From: Robiginitalea marina
GTDB taxonomy: Bacteria > Bacteroidota > Bacteroidia > Flavobacteriales > Flavobacteriaceae
NCBI RefSeq assembly: GCF_024006985.1
Contig: NZ_JAMXIB010000005.1
Coordinates: forward strand, 62,001-126,000
Length of the DNA: 64,000 nt
Reading direction: 5' to 3'
The notes beneath the pieces are model-generated. The model saw nothing but the letters and a program-made list of their open reading frames with translations. It made no database searches and was not told the origin of the DNA. Below are positions 6,477 through 16,805 of this stretch, in pieces. Position 1 is the first letter of the stretch. Every line of letters begins with the position of its first letter. A program made the translations under genes and the position numbers.

Positions 6477-9157
6477 AGGAACCAGAGCTGAGGTATTTGA
6501 AGCTGTCGGGCCTGGAACCCCTGGTCATTACCCCTGAAAGCAATTTTGTGAATGTGGGGGAGCGCACCAACGTGGCGGGCTCGCGCAGGTTTTTACGGTT
6601 GATCAAGGAGCAGGATTTCGAACAGGCCCTCGACATCGCCAGGGAGCAGGTCGAGGGGGGTGCCCAGATCCTGGACGTGAACATGGATGACGGGCTTATC
6701 GACGGGGTGGACGCCATGGTCCGCTTCCTCAACCTGTTGATGGCCGAACCAGACATTGCCCGGATCCCGGTTATGATCGATAGTTCCCGGTGGGAAATCA
6801 TCGAGGCGGGCTTGCAGGTGGTACAGGGGAAGTGTGTGGTCAATTCCATCAGCCTGAAGGAAGGGGAGGAAACCTTCCTGTGGCAGGCCCGGCAAATCAG
6901 GCGCTACGGGGCAGCCGTGATCGTGATGGCTTTTGATGAAAAGGGACAGGCCGATACCTATGAAAGGCGGGTGGAGATTGCGGCGCGTTCCTATCGGCTG
7001 CTCACCGAACAGGCAAGCTTCCCCCCGGAGGATTTAATTTTTGACCTCAATATTTTCCCCGTGGCCACGGGCATACCCGAACACCGGCGCAATGCGGTGG
7101 ACTTTATCGAGGCCACGCGCTGGGTGCGGCAACACCTGCCCCATTGCAGCGTGAGCGGGGGGGTGAGCAATGTTTCCTTCAGTTTTCGTGGAAATACCGG
7201 GGTGCGGGAAGCCATGCATTCGGCGTTCCTCTACCACGCCATCAGGGCCGGGATGAATATGGGGATCGTAAACCCTTCCCTCCTGGAAGTATATGACGAT
7301 ATCCCGGCCGATTTGCTGGAGCGGGTCGAAGACGTACTGCTGGACCGCCGGGAGGATGCCACCGAAAGGTTGCTGGACTTTGCCGAAACCGTGCAGGGGG
7401 AACACAAGAAACGGCAGGTGGACGACTCGTGGAGGGAACTCCCCCTGCAGGAGCGCATTACCAGGGCCCTGGTGAAGGGGATTGACCAGTATATCGAAGC
7501 GGATGTGGAGGAGGCCCGCAGGGGGGCCAGCCGTACCATCGAGGTGATCGAGGGGCCCCTCATGGAGGGGATGAATGTGGTCGGCGACCTGTTCGGGAGT
7601 GGGAAGATGTTCCTGCCCCAGGTGGTGAAATCGGCCCGGGTGATGAAAAGGGCCGTGGCCTACCTGACCCCCTTTATCGAAGAGGAAAACCTTTCCGGCC
7701 CCGGGGCGCGCCCGGCCGGAAAGGTTTTGATGGCCACGGTTAAGGGAGATGTCCACGATATCGGCAAAAACATCGTAAGCGTCGTATTGGCCTGCAACAA
7801 TTATCAGATCGTGGACCTGGGCGTGATGGTGCCCCCTGAAAAAATCCTGGAGGCAGCCCGCGAGCAGCAGGTCGACATTATTGGCCTCAGCGGGCTTATC
7901 ACCCCTTCCCTCGACGAAATGGTGTTCCTGGCCCGGGAGATGCAGCGGCAGGGGTTCCGCATCCCCCTGCTGATCGGGGGGGCCACCACCAGCAAGGCAC
8001 ACACGGCCGTAAAGATCGACCCCCAGTACCATTCCGCCGTGGTGCACGTGAACGATGCCAGTAGGGCGGTGACGGTGGTGGGCGATTTGCTGCAGCAGGA
8101 GCGGGGCGAGGCGTATGCCGGGTCCGTGAAAGCGGAATACGCAGTTTTCCGCGACAAGTTCCTGGCCCGGGGCCGGCAGAAATCGTACCTCAGCCTGGAG
8201 GAGGCCCGCAAGAACCGGCTGCGCCTGCCCTGGAGGGAAGCCGACCTTGCGGTACCCCGCGAATTGGGCATCAGGCAAATAGATGCTATGGACCTGCAGA
8301 CGCTCGTACCCTTTATCGACTGGTCGCCCTTTTTCCGGACCTGGGACCTGCATGGGCGGTACCCCGACATCCTGGACGACGCGGTAGTGGGCGAACAGGC
8401 CCGCTCCCTTTACGGGGATGCGCGCCAGATGCTTGCGGAGATCACCGGGAAAGGGCTGCTCCAGGCCCGGGCGGTGTTCGGCCTGTTCCCGGCCCGGTCC
8501 CTGGAAGACGACATTGTGGTGACGTCCCCGGACCAGGGGGAAGTGATCTTCCGGACCCTGCGGCAGCAGTCGCAAAAACGAGAAGGAGTGCCCAACCTGG
8601 CCCTGTCAGATTTCATCGCCCCGGTTGACTCGGGCCTGCAGGACTATATCGGGTGTTTCTGCGTTACCGCCGGGCTGGGGGCCGATGCGCTGGCCAGGCA
8701 GTACGAAGACCAGCTCGACGATTACGGGAGCATTATGGTCAAGGCCCTTGCCGACCGCCTGGCCGAGGCGTTTGCGGAATACCTGCACCGCGAGGTGCGG
8801 GTGCGCCACTGGGGGTATGTACCCGACGAACACCTCGACAATGAGGCGCTGATCCGCGAGGCTTATAAGGGAATCCGCCCGGCGCCCGGCTACCCCGCCT
8901 GCCCGGACCACCTCGAAAAACGAACCATCTGGGACCTCCTGCAGGTGGAGGAGCGCATCGGGGTGACCCTGACGGAAAGCCTGGCTATGTGGCCGGCCGC
9001 CAGTGTCAGCGGCTATTATTTTGCCCACCCCCAGGCGCGGTATTTCGGGTTGGGGAAAATCTGCAGGGACCAGGTCGCGGATTATGCGAACCGCAAGGGG
9101 ATCCCCCTGCCGGAAGCAGAAAAATGGCTGGGGCCCAACCTGGCCGAGGAAGGATAA
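6473..9157 (+). CDS. metH: Methionine synthase, folate/cobalamin/activation module (split MetH, part 2)
   Basis: An 894-residue protein holding the remaining MetH domains in order: pterin-binding barrel (about 20-290, [14 protein letters not shown] at 27-40), cobalamin cap (about 320-410), B12-binding Rossmann domain with the axial ligand H428 in [10 protein letters not shown], and the SAM-binding activation domain (about 570-890, with the [12 protein letters not shown] signature). It accepts the methyl group from methyl-tetrahydrofolate made by MetF and passes it through cob(I)alamin to homocysteine bound by the first protein. The activation domain implies reductive remethylation with SAM. 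Confidence 0.94.
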   Translation: MKEPELRYLKLSGLEPLVITPESNFVNVGERTNVAGSRRFLRLIKEQDFEQALDIAREQVEGGAQILDVNMDDGLIDGVDAMVRFLNLLMAEPDIARIPVMIDSSRWEIIEAGLQVVQGKCVVNSISLKEGEETFLWQARQIRRYGAAVIVMAFDEKGQADTYERRVEIAARSYRLLTEQASFPPEDLIFDLNIFPVATGIPEHRRNAVDFIEATRWVRQHLPHCSVSGGVSNVSFSFRGNTGVREAMHSAFLYHAIRAGMNMGIVNPSLLEVYDDIPADLLERVEDVLLDRREDATERLLDFAETVQGEHKKRQVDDSWRELPLQERITRALVKGIDQYIEADVEEARRGASRTIEVIEGPLMEGMNVVGDLFGSGKMFLPQVVKSARVMKRAVAYLTPFIEEENLSGPGARPAGKVLMATVKGDVHDIGKNIVSVVLACNNYQIVDLGVMVPPEKILEAAREQQVDIIGLSGLITPSLDEMVFLAREMQRQGFRIPLLIGGATTSKAHTAVKIDPQYHSAVVHVNDASRAVTVVGDLLQQERGEAYAGSVKAEYAVFRDKFLARGRQKSYLSLEEARKNRLRLPWREADLAVPRELGIRQIDAMDLQTLVPFIDWSPFFRTWDLHGRYPDILDDAVVGEQARSLYGDARQMLAEITGKGLLQARAVFGLFPARSLEDDIVVTSPDQGEVIFRTLRQQSQKREGVPNLALSDFIAPVDSGLQDYIGCFCVTAGLGADALARQYEDQLDDYGSIMVKALADRLAEAFAEYLHREVRVRHWGYVPDEHLDNEALIREAYKGIRPAPGYPACPDHLEKRTIWDLLQVEERIGVTLTESLAMWPAASVSGYYFAHPQARYFGLGKICRDQVADYANRKGIPLPEAEKWLGPNLAEEG

Positions 9158-9211
9158 ACAAGGGTATTACCAAACCATTCCTGAAAGAAATTACAGCAGC
9201 ACAAAACAACC

Positions 9212-10162
9212 ATGAAAGTTACCGATCATATCGCCAACGCCTCGCAGACCCTCTTTTCTTTCGAGGTCATCCCCCCGGTCAAGGGGAAGAACATCGAGGA
9301 ACTCTACCGCAACATCGACCCCCTGATGGAATTCAACCCCCCGTTTATAGATGTGACCACCTCCAGGGAGGAGTACGTGTACATCGACCGCGACGGCCTG
9401 CTCGACAAACGGCGGACCCGCATGCGGCCCGGGACCCTTGGCATCTGCGCCGCCATCATGCATAAGTACAATGTGGATACCATCCCCCATGTGCTATGCG
9501 GGGGGTTTACCCGGGAGGAAACCGAATACCTCCTGGTCGATTGCCAGTACCTGGGGATCGACAACGTTATGGCCCTTAGGGGCGATGCCATGAAAGAGGA
9601 GAAATACTTTACCCCCACCGAGGGCGGGCATACGTATGCCTCCGAACTGGTGCGCCAGATCGTGGACCTGAATGCGGGCACCTACCTCCACGAGGTGGTG
9701 GAGACCGACCAGTGTGCGGACTTCTGCATCGGGGTGGCCGGGTACCCCGAGAAACATATGGAGGCCCCTTCCCTTAAGGCGGACCTCAAGTGGCTCAAAC
9801 ACAAAGTGGACCTGGGGGCCCACTATATCGTGACCCAGATGTTCTTCGACAACCGGAGGTATTTTGAATTCGTGGAGGCGGCCCGGAACCTGGGCATCCA
9901 GGTCCCCATCATCCCCGGCATCAAGCCGATAGCGACCAAAAAACACCTGCAATTGCTGCCCCAGGTTTTCCGCACGGAACTCCCGGATGACCTGGTGGAT
10001 GCCGTGGAAGCCTGCCGCGACAACAAGGCAGTGCGCCAGGTGGGCATCGAATGGGCCATCGCCCAGTCAAGGGAGTTGAGGGCCGCCGGCGTTCCGGTGG
10101 TCCACTACTATTCCATGGGAAAATCCGACAATATCAAAACCATTGCCGAGGCGGTTTTCTAA
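9212..10162 (+). CDS. metF: 5,10-Methylenetetrahydrofolate reductase
   Basis: A 316-residue MetF barrel flavoenzyme. The N-terminal FSFEVIPPVKGKN carries the catalytic Glu (E19 here), and the FAD-site segment ALRGDA and VAGYPEKH are conserved. It reduces methylene-THF to methyl-THF, the methyl donor for the two MetH proteins directly upstream. It lies 54 nt downstream of metH part 2 on the same strand, so it is probably in the riboswitch-controlled unit. The length is slightly above the E. coli enzyme and usual for Bacteroidota. Confidence 0.93.
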   Translation: MKVTDHIANASQTLFSFEVIPPVKGKNIEELYRNIDPLMEFNPPFIDVTTSREEYVYIDRDGLLDKRRTRMRPGTLGICAAIMHKYNVDTIPHVLCGGFTREETEYLLVDCQYLGIDNVMALRGDAMKEEKYFTPTEGGHTYASELVRQIVDLNAGTYLHEVVETDQCADFCIGVAGYPEKHMEAPSLKADLKWLKHKVDLGAHYIVTQMFFDNRRYFEFVEAARNLGIQVPIIPGIKPIATKKHLQLLPQVFRTELPDDLVDAVEACRDNKAVRQVGIEWAIAQSRELRAAGVPVVHYYSMGKSDNIKTIAEAVF

Positions 10163-10220
10163 ACCTTCGGGACGGCCTGCCCAGGGAGGGCTATCGGTAA
10201 AAACCCTACCTTTACCGGCC

Positions 10221-11318
10221 ATGAGAAAAGGGTTTTCAGCCATCCTCTGGTTCCTGGCCAGCCTGTTGCCCGTTTTAGGGCAGGAGGACCCGCGTTCACG
10301 CAACCTGGAGGTAAGCCCGTTCTACGGATCGGTCCTCCTGCACAACCCCGACATTTCCCACCTGATCCGCGCCCATCCGGCCGGGGTCATCCTGTCCCTG
10401 AACCGCAGGACTTTCGGGGCCGAACCCTGGGAGGAGCGCTTCGGGTACCCCGACCAGGGAGTTTCCTTTATCTACCAGGATATGGGGACGGCCACCCTGG
10501 GGGACAACTACGGCCTCTACCTGCATTACAACTTTTATTTCCTCCGCAGGGCGATGCAATTCCGTATCGGACAGGGGATTGCCTATACCACCAACCCCTA
10601 CGACCCTGTCGTGAACTTCCGGAATAATGCCTATGGCAGTGACCTGATGAGCTCCACCTACCTGATGCTGCAATACCGCAGGGAGCGCCTCTGGAACCGG
10701 TTGGGGTTGCAGGCGGGGATCACGCTGGTGCATTATTCGAATGCCAATGTGCGCGCCCCGAACACCTCCACCAACACCCTGGGGCTGACTGCAGGGCTGG
10801 TCTATGAGCTGGACCCCGACCCGGGGCAGGAATTCAGGCACTGGGAGAAAATGCCTTTTAAAGAGCCCGTGCGTTTGAACCTGGTCTTCCGAACCGGGGT
10901 AAACGAAAGCGATGTGGTGGGCTCCGGACAGTTCCCGTTCTATATTTTCTCGGCCTACGCCGACAAACGGCTGGCCCCGGTGAGTGCCGTTCATGTGGGC
11001 GCAGAGGTCTTTTTTTCGAATTTCCTGAAGGAATTGATCCGTTTCCAGTCCACTTCCTTCCCGGAACTTGAGGTCTCCCCCGGTACCGATTTCAAAAGGG
11101 TAGGGGTTATGCTGGGCCACGAATTGTTCATCAATAAATTAAGCGTATTAACCCAACTGGGGTATTACCTGTATTACCCCTTCGATTTTGAGGGCCGGGT
11201 CTACAACCGGATCGGGATCAAGCGGTACTTTGGCGACCGGTGGTTCGTGGCGGTGAGCCTCAAATCACACGGCGCCAAGGCAGAAGCCATAGAATTCGGC
11301 CTGGGGATACGCCTTTGA
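10221..11318 (+). CDS. PagL-like lipid A deacylase / acyloxyacyl hydrolase family protein
   Basis: A 365-residue outer-membrane beta-barrel protein. The N terminus, MRKGFSAILWFLASLLPVLG, is a signal peptide. The barrel part contains LVHYSNAN, matching the His-x-Ser catalytic pair of PagL-type lipid A 3-O-deacylases, with a Glu about 24 residues later in GLVYELD. Such enzymes trim an acyl chain from lipid A in the outer membrane. I placed the start at 10221 because the signal peptide begins there; the in-frame extension upstream overlaps metF. The activity is inferred from the motif, and the protein is much longer than PagL itself. Confidence 0.72.
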   Translation: MRKGFSAILWFLASLLPVLGQEDPRSRNLEVSPFYGSVLLHNPDISHLIRAHPAGVILSLNRRTFGAEPWEERFGYPDQGVSFIYQDMGTATLGDNYGLYLHYNFYFLRRAMQFRIGQGIAYTTNPYDPVVNFRNNAYGSDLMSSTYLMLQYRRERLWNRLGLQAGITLVHYSNANVRAPNTSTNTLGLTAGLVYELDPDPGQEFRHWEKMPFKEPVRLNLVFRTGVNESDVVGSGQFPFYIFSAYADKRLAPVSAVHVGAEVFFSNFLKELIRFQSTSFPELEVSPGTDFKRVGVMLGHELFINKLSVLTQLGYYLYYPFDFEGRVYNRIGIKRYFGDRWFVAVSLKSHGAKAEAIEFGLGIRL

Positions 11319-11319
11319 A

Positions 11320-12093
11320 ATGCAAAAACCTATGAGAGCCTACACGCGCTTTACGCTCCTGACTTTCCTCGCCCTTGCGCTGGCGGGGTGCGGGGAGGAT
11401 GGCCCTGATTGTTTCCAGGCCTCCGGGGAGCAGGTAAGGGAGGTCCTGGACGTCCCGGCATTTACGCGGATTACCGTTTTTGAAAACATCCGGCTGGTGC
11501 TTCGCCACGGGGAGCGGCAGGAAGTGGTTCTGGAAACCGGAAAGAACCTGAGGCCGGACGTTTCCGCCCGGGTAGCCGACGGCGTCCTGGAACTGCGCGA
11601 CCGCAATGGATGCAACCTTTTCCGATCGTACGGACAAACCACCTTTTACGTAACCACTCCCGATTTGGAAGCCGTCAGGAGCAGTACCGGCTGGCCCGTG
11701 GAGAGCGACGGGGCATTGCCTTTTTCCGATTTGCGGCTCATTTCGGAAAGCTTCAACGACCCGGAGGCGGCCACCACCGATGGTTCATTCGACCTGGAGG
11801 TGGATGCCGGCCGGGTGCAAATCGTGGCCAACGGCATCGCTTTTTTCAAACTCAGGGGCCGGGCTGGGTCCCTCGTAGTGACCATTGCCGCGGGCGATGC
11901 CAGGGTAGAGGCGGAAGGACTCCAGGCAGGCGCGGTACAGGTCGACCACCGGGGAAGCAATGTGATTCGGGTGAACCCGCTAAACCGGATTGCCGGGGTG
12001 ATCCGCGGGTACGGGGATGTGCTCAGCTTTAACCGCCCTGCTGAGGTAGCGGTGGAAGAACTGTTCCGGGGCCGGTTGATATTTGTGGACTGA
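11320..12093 (+). CDS. GIN-domain (DUF2807) lipoprotein
   Basis: A 257-residue secreted protein. The signal peptide ends in a lipobox (LALAGC), so it is predicted to be lipid-anchored. The rest matches the DUF2807 head-GIN domain: short repeated beta strands such as FTRITVFENIRLVLRHGE, NGVLEL-like turns and a parallel-helix look. The function is unknown; the family is common in Bacteroidota surface or periplasmic proteins. It starts 1 nt after the deacylase gene and ends 1 nt before the hydrolase gene, so the three probably form an operon. A second GIN protein is at 27229-27903. Confidence 0.75.
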   Translation: MQKPMRAYTRFTLLTFLALALAGCGEDGPDCFQASGEQVREVLDVPAFTRITVFENIRLVLRHGERQEVVLETGKNLRPDVSARVADGVLELRDRNGCNLFRSYGQTTFYVTTPDLEAVRSSTGWPVESDGALPFSDLRLISESFNDPEAATTDGSFDLEVDAGRVQIVANGIAFFKLRGRAGSLVVTIAAGDARVEAEGLQAGAVQVDHRGSNVIRVNPLNRIAGVIRGYGDVLSFNRPAEVAVEELFRGRLIFVD

Positions 12094-12094
12094 G

Positions 12095-13201
12095 ATGGCT
12101 TCGATTTGGCAACACCTCCGCCGATGGCTGCGTCCCCTGAGCCGGGAGGGCGCCCACGGGGAAAGGGATCCCCGGGAACGGGCCAATGCCCTGTTGCGTG
12201 CCCTGTCGGAAGACGGGCAGGTCCCCGGGCTGGCCATCCGCGCCCTGTACCGCGGAACCGACTGGTTCACGGCGGGGTATGGGATGGCCGACCTCGGCAG
12301 GCCCTTGCCGGTGGAACCGGAAAAGACGGTCTTCCGGGTGGCCAGTATTTCCAAACCCATCACGGCTACGGCCCTGGCCCGAATGGTTTCCGAAGGTGCC
12401 CTGGACCTTGACGAAGACCTTCGGGCCTGGGTACCCGAGTTCCCGGAAAGGCACGGCCGGGTAAGCCTGCGGCAACTGGCTGCCCACACGGCAGGGCTTC
12501 GGGCCTACCGGGGCAAGGAAGCCGCCCTGAACCTGCCCCTCACCATAGCGGAAAGCCTGCCCCTTTTTGTGGAAGACCCCCTGGAATATAAACCCGGGGA
12601 AGGGTATGGCTACAACAGTTTCGATTCGGTCCTGCTGTCGCTGGCCATGGAACGCGCCGGGGGAAGGCCTTTCCACGAACTGGTGGATGACCTCGTGCTG
12701 GGGCCCATTGGCATGGCCCACACCCACATGGAGGTCCCGGGGACCCCAGTGCCCGGGCAGGCGCAGTTTTATACCCGCCGGGCAGGAGTGTTCAGGCCGG
12801 CCACCCCGGTGGATACCCGGTACAAACTTGCAGGTGGGGGCTACCTGTCCACGGTATACGATATTTGCAGGCTCGGGCAAGCCTACCTCGACGGAGGGAT
12901 CGCCTCCCGGGATGTGCTGGAACCCTTTCTGACGACACAGCAGGTCGCGGGCGCGCCTACTTACTACGGGCTGGGGTGGCAGGTCAGCCGCGATGCTGCG
13001 GGGAGGCCCTATTTCGGCCATGTCGGCAACACCGTCGGGGGATACAGCAACTTTTACGTATATCCGGAAAGCGGGTTGGTGGTCTGCGCCCTGATCAATT
13101 GTTCGGTTCCCGGAATACAGCCGGTACTGGATGCCTCGGTGGAGGCATTGCACCAAAGCCTTCCCCCCTTGTCCCGGGGAGGGGAGCCGGTGCTCTTTTG
13201 A
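12095..13201 (+). CDS. Serine hydrolase, class C beta-lactamase family
   Basis: A 368-residue beta-lactamase/PBP-like hydrolase (AmpC and esterase EstB superfamily). The active-site SxxK is S84-I-S-K87, the YxN motif is in YGYNSFD and the third motif is HVGNTVGG (HxG in place of KTG). No signal peptide is visible, so it may be cytoplasmic, which is unusual for a cell-wall role and suits an esterase or peptidase. The start is ATG at 12095, just after the previous stop; a TTG at 12083 is an in-frame alternative. The substrate is unknown. Confidence 0.82.
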   Translation: MASIWQHLRRWLRPLSREGAHGERDPRERANALLRALSEDGQVPGLAIRALYRGTDWFTAGYGMADLGRPLPVEPEKTVFRVASISKPITATALARMVSEGALDLDEDLRAWVPEFPERHGRVSLRQLAAHTAGLRAYRGKEAALNLPLTIAESLPLFVEDPLEYKPGEGYGYNSFDSVLLSLAMERAGGRPFHELVDDLVLGPIGMAHTHMEVPGTPVPGQAQFYTRRAGVFRPATPVDTRYKLAGGGYLSTVYDICRLGQAYLDGGIASRDVLEPFLTTQQVAGAPTYYGLGWQVSRDAAGRPYFGHVGNTVGGYSNFYVYPESGLVVCALINCSVPGIQPVLDASVEALHQSLPPLSRGGEPVLF

Positions 13202-13275
13202 CTCAAAGAAGTCCGAAGGAAGGCCCGCTAATTTGCCGCAAAGTTTTACCTTACCTTCCCTAAAGCGAAAAACCT

Positions 13276-14832
13276 ATGCACCCCCTTTTATTTAAGAATT
13301 TCCAAAGAACATTTTTGTCGTTGTGCAGTTTTTTCATCCTGTCTGCCGCCCTGCCCCAGGACGCGGCGAAGGAAGACCAGAAAGGTAAACCGATTCCAGA
13401 CCCCAGGCGATTTGTTACCGAACACCGGATTCAAAATGGGGGAAAACAGGTCGTTTATACGGCTACCGCTTCGGAGACCTATCTCCGCGATTCCTCAGGA
13501 GAGCCAGTGGCTTCCATCTGGTCGGTGGCCTATACCCAAAAACAGGAAAAGGACCAAGGCAACGCGGCCCTGCGCCCCGTTACATTCGTATTTAACGGTG
13601 GGCCGGGCTCTGCTTCGGTATGGCTGCACATGGGGTTGCTGGGCCCGCAACGGGTGGTGGTGGATTCCGGGGCCCGGGAAGATGACGGGGCGCCACCCTA
13701 TCCCCTGGTCCCCAATACCCAGGGGGTGCTGGACCTCACCGACCTGGTTTTTATCGACCCGGTGGGCACGGGGTACAGCCAGGTTATCGGGAAGGGCAAG
13801 GTGGAAGATTACTGGGGGTTAAAGCAGGATGCCGCTTCCATTGCCCGCTTTATCAGGGAATGGGTGAGCGCCCACAACCGCTGGATGTCGCCGAAGTATA
13901 TCGCGGGGGAGAGCTTTGGGACTACCCGGGCGGTTGGGGTGGCCCACGAGCTGGAGGGGGATGGGCAGGATATGGCCCTCAACGGGCTGATCCTCATCTC
14001 CCAGGCCCTGGATTACGGGGGCTCCACCTCTGAACACGACAACATTACCTCCTTTATTACCTATTTGCCCAGTATGGCAGCCACAGCCTGGTACCACAAA
14101 CGGGCCGGGCAGGGCAAATCCCTGGAGGAGTTTTTGGCGGAATGCCGGGAGTTTACCTATAGCCGGTATATCCCCGCCCTCTACAGGGGGGCCTTCCTCG
14201 GGAAGGCGGAAAAGGAAGCCGTGGCGGAAGAAATGGCCCGCTTCACCGGGCTGGACCGGCAGTACCTCCTGGACTCTGACCTCAGGGTTCTGGTACCCCG
14301 TTTCCAGAAGGAACTCCTTCGGGACAGGGGATTGGCCCCCGGCCGGCTGGACGGCCGTTTCCTGGGACCGGAGATCGACCCCTTTACCGACGGCCCCCAT
14401 CTGGGGGACCCCGCAAGCTACCAGATCAGCAGTGCCTACACAGCGGCCATTAACCATTACCTGGGGACCACCCTGCAGGTGGCCATGGATCGTCCATACC
14501 TGGTTTCCAACCCGCAGATCTATGGCAAGTGGAACTGGAAACCCGTGCCCGAGGGGCAGGGCTGGGAACCCGCCCGGGTAAATGTGGCCAGAAAACTTGC
14601 TGAGACCATGAGGCGCAACCCCGAAATGCGGGTTATGGTGGCCAACGGATATTACGACCTGGTTTGCCCCTTCTTCGATGCGGAGTACACGTTTGCCCGA
14701 CACGGGATACAAGCCGATAAGATATGGATGACCTATTATGAGGCAGGGCATATGATGTACACCCACCAACCTGATTTCCTCGGCCTCACCCGGGATATCC
14801 GCGAGTTCCTGACCACGGAACCGAAACCCTGA
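13276..14832 (+). CDS. Secreted S10-family serine carboxypeptidase
   Basis: A 518-residue S10 peptidase. The signal peptide covers about residues 1-28 (hydrophobic run FLSLCSFFILSAAL). Family motifs are present: NGGPGSASVWLHMG, which forms the oxyanion region; the nucleophile in GESFGTTR; the Asp in NGYYDLVCPF; and the His in EAGHMMY near the C terminus. It should remove C-terminal residues from peptides in the periplasm or outside the cell, a nutrient-scavenging role. It stands alone, 74 nt after the previous gene. Confidence 0.9.
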   Translation: MHPLLFKNFQRTFLSLCSFFILSAALPQDAAKEDQKGKPIPDPRRFVTEHRIQNGGKQVVYTATASETYLRDSSGEPVASIWSVAYTQKQEKDQGNAALRPVTFVFNGGPGSASVWLHMGLLGPQRVVVDSGAREDDGAPPYPLVPNTQGVLDLTDLVFIDPVGTGYSQVIGKGKVEDYWGLKQDAASIARFIREWVSAHNRWMSPKYIAGESFGTTRAVGVAHELEGDGQDMALNGLILISQALDYGGSTSEHDNITSFITYLPSMAATAWYHKRAGQGKSLEEFLAECREFTYSRYIPALYRGAFLGKAEKEAVAEEMARFTGLDRQYLLDSDLRVLVPRFQKELLRDRGLAPGRLDGRFLGPEIDPFTDGPHLGDPASYQISSAYTAAINHYLGTTLQVAMDRPYLVSNPQIYGKWNWKPVPEGQGWEPARVNVARKLAETMRRNPEMRVMVANGYYDLVCPFFDAEYTFARHGIQADKIWMTYYEAGHMMYTHQPDFLGLTRDIREFLTTEPKP

Positions 14833-14881
14833 AGCCACGGATCTTTTTCCCCAAACAGGGGCCAAATAATAAACGAAACCA

Positions 14882-15673
14882 ATGGATGCCAACGTACTGA
14901 TCCGCGGGATTTGCTATGATGCGAAGTCTTCTTTTCTAAGGGGGCCGGCCAGGGGTCCGGCCGGGATCCGGGCCGCCCTGCATTCGGGTTCCATGAACGG
15001 GTTTCCCGAGGACCTCACCGACCTGGGGGATCTTGTGGCCCGGGATGCGGGCGATTTCCAGGTGGAAGAGTACTTGCAGATCGAGGCCCTGACCCTCCAA
15101 CACCTGCAGGAGGGGCAAAAGCTCTTCACCCTGGGCGGGGACCATTCTATTACCTATCCCATCGTTAAGGCCCTGGGGTCGAAATACCCCAGGCTGGATA
15201 TATTGCATATCGATGCCCATCCTGACCTGTACGACCAGTACGAAGGCGATCCGTATTCCCATGCCTGCCCCTTCGCCAGGATCATGGAGGAAGGCCTGGC
15301 AGACCGCCTGGTGCAGGTCGGTATTCGCACCCTGAACCCCCACCAGCGCGACCAGGCCCTGAAATTCGGGGTGGAGAGCTATCCGATGCATGCCCTGGAC
15401 CAACTCGGCCCCCTCACCTTTTCGAACCCCGTCTACATTTCCCTGGACATGGATGCCCTTGACCCGGCCTTTGCCCCCGGGGTTTCCCACAGGGAGCCTG
15501 GGGGGATGACTACACGACAGGTAATCAGCCTCCTCCAGGGTCTCAGGGGGGAGGTTGTGGGTGCCGACCTGGTGGAATACAACCCGCTCCAGGACCTGGG
15601 GGATACCACGGCCTTCGTCGGGGCCAAGCTGATGAAGGAACTCCTGGGGGCCATGGCCCGGAGGAACGGCTGA
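14882..15673 (+). CDS. speB: Agmatinase/arginase-family ureohydrolase
   Basis: A 263-residue ureohydrolase with all manganese-binding motifs: GGDHS, DAHPDLYD and DMDALDPAFAPG. The size and the SHREPGGMTTRQ segment are closest to agmatinases, which make putrescine and urea from agmatine, but guanidinopropionase or formimidoylglutamase-type relatives share these motifs. No polyamine gene is adjacent, so the substrate rests on family resemblance only. Confidence 0.75.
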   Translation: MDANVLIRGICYDAKSSFLRGPARGPAGIRAALHSGSMNGFPEDLTDLGDLVARDAGDFQVEEYLQIEALTLQHLQEGQKLFTLGGDHSITYPIVKALGSKYPRLDILHIDAHPDLYDQYEGDPYSHACPFARIMEEGLADRLVQVGIRTLNPHQRDQALKFGVESYPMHALDQLGPLTFSNPVYISLDMDALDPAFAPGVSHREPGGMTTRQVISLLQGLRGEVVGADLVEYNPLQDLGDTTAFVGAKLMKELLGAMARRNG

Positions 15674-15827
15674 GGGAAACGGAGTCCGCCTGTGGCCACC
15701 CGGTTTCTCTCATTCCCTGTTCGCCCTGAAGAAGGCTCGGGAAAACCAACCTTTTCCGGACTGGAATTAGCGTGAATTTTGTATTTTAACGGGGTACCCC
15801 CCAGGGTACCTTTCAAAGGCACACCCC

Positions 15828-16793
15828 ATGGAATCACTGGATTTTTTCTGGGAATGGCTCAGGGAGCACCCAACAGCGGAAACCCTGCTGAAGTACCTGG
15901 CATGGCTGGTCGTGGTGGTAGTGCTGATCGTTTACCTCCGCCGCTTGATCCGCCGGAAGGTCACCGATTCGGACACCCGCTACAAGTCGCAGAAGGCGGT
16001 TGAGGTTTTCGGTTACCTGCTGCTCCTGCTGATAACCGTGTCCTATTTCACGGGGAACATCAAGGACATCGCCCTGGCTGTGGGGCTGTTCACCGCCGGT
16101 ATCACGATTACCCTGCAGGAACTGATCCTGAGCATCGCGGGTTCGGTTTACATTTTCCTGGTTAAAGTCTACAAGCCTGGGGACCGGATCGAGATCAACA
16201 AGATTAAGGGCGATGTAATCGATATCGACAGCATGTACACCACCATGATGGAAATCGGGGAATGGGTGAGTTCCGACAACTACAGCGGACGCATTGTAAA
16301 ACTCAGCAATGCTTTTGTGTTCAGGGGGCCGGTATACAACTACTCCCGAGACTTCCCCTTTATCTGGGACGAATTTGACCTGCCCATCCGCTATGGCTCC
16401 GATGTGGACCTGGCCAAAAAAATTGTAACCGGGGTCGCCTCCACTGAACTTTCAGCCTTTGTGAGGGAGTCTCATGAGCAGTGGAAATCCGTGGTGGGCC
16501 GTTATTACACCGAGGATGCCGTGGTGGAACCTTCACTGGCCATTACCCTAACCGACAACTGGATCCGGTTTAACCTCAGGTATATCGTGGACTACAAGCG
16601 GCGGAGGCTAACCAAAGACCTCCTCAGCCAGCGGATCCTGCAGGAGGTGGAGAAAACAGGCGGGAAGGTACAACTGGCTTCCGCCACGGTGGAAATTGTC
16701 AGGATCCCGGTGCTGGAAATGGATGGCAAAAATGGCACAGACACCCGGGGCCAGGAGGGAAATGAACAAAAGAAACAGCCCGGCCCAACCTAA
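15828..16793 (+). CDS. Small-conductance mechanosensitive channel (MscS family)
   Basis: A 321-residue MscS-type protein. Three membrane segments are seen at about 25-43, 63-80 and 88-118. The last one is the Gly/Ala-rich pore helix (AVGLFTAGITITLQELI), followed by VKVYKPGDRIEI, the start of the cytoplasmic beta domain. It should open under membrane tension to release solutes on hypo-osmotic shock. The C-terminal tail (about 300-321) is polar and poorly conserved. It is 12 nt from the unknown membrane protein downstream, which suggests a shared transcript. Confidence 0.88.
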   Translation: MESLDFFWEWLREHPTAETLLKYLAWLVVVVVLIVYLRRLIRRKVTDSDTRYKSQKAVEVFGYLLLLLITVSYFTGNIKDIALAVGLFTAGITITLQELILSIAGSVYIFLVKVYKPGDRIEINKIKGDVIDIDSMYTTMMEIGEWVSSDNYSGRIVKLSNAFVFRGPVYNYSRDFPFIWDEFDLPIRYGSDVDLAKKIVTGVASTELSAFVRESHEQWKSVVGRYYTEDAVVEPSLAITLTDNWIRFNLRYIVDYKRRRLTKDLLSQRILQEVEKTGGKVQLASATVEIVRIPVLEMDGKNGTDTRGQEGNEQKKQPGPT

Positions 16794-16805
16794 AGCCCAA
16801 CGTTT

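Noticed and set aside
6470-6480. Frameshift breaking metH
   Set aside because: The junction is a clean ATGA overlap at a domain boundary and both proteins are complete, so it is a natural gene split.
7034-8575. 513-codon open frame on the minus strand inside metH part 2
   Set aside because: It lies fully opposite a strongly conserved gene. GC-rich coding DNA keeps antisense frames open, and the product has low-complexity Gly/His/Pro composition with no domain.
13819-14892. 357-codon minus-strand frame opposite the S10 peptidase
   Set aside because: The peptidase has all catalytic motifs on the plus strand; the antisense product is not protein-like.
15791-15810. Palindromic and repeated GGTACC elements before mscS
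   Set aside because: Two GGGTACC copies and one GGGGTACCCC palindrome are present, but they are short and have no link to a promoter box; chance is likely.
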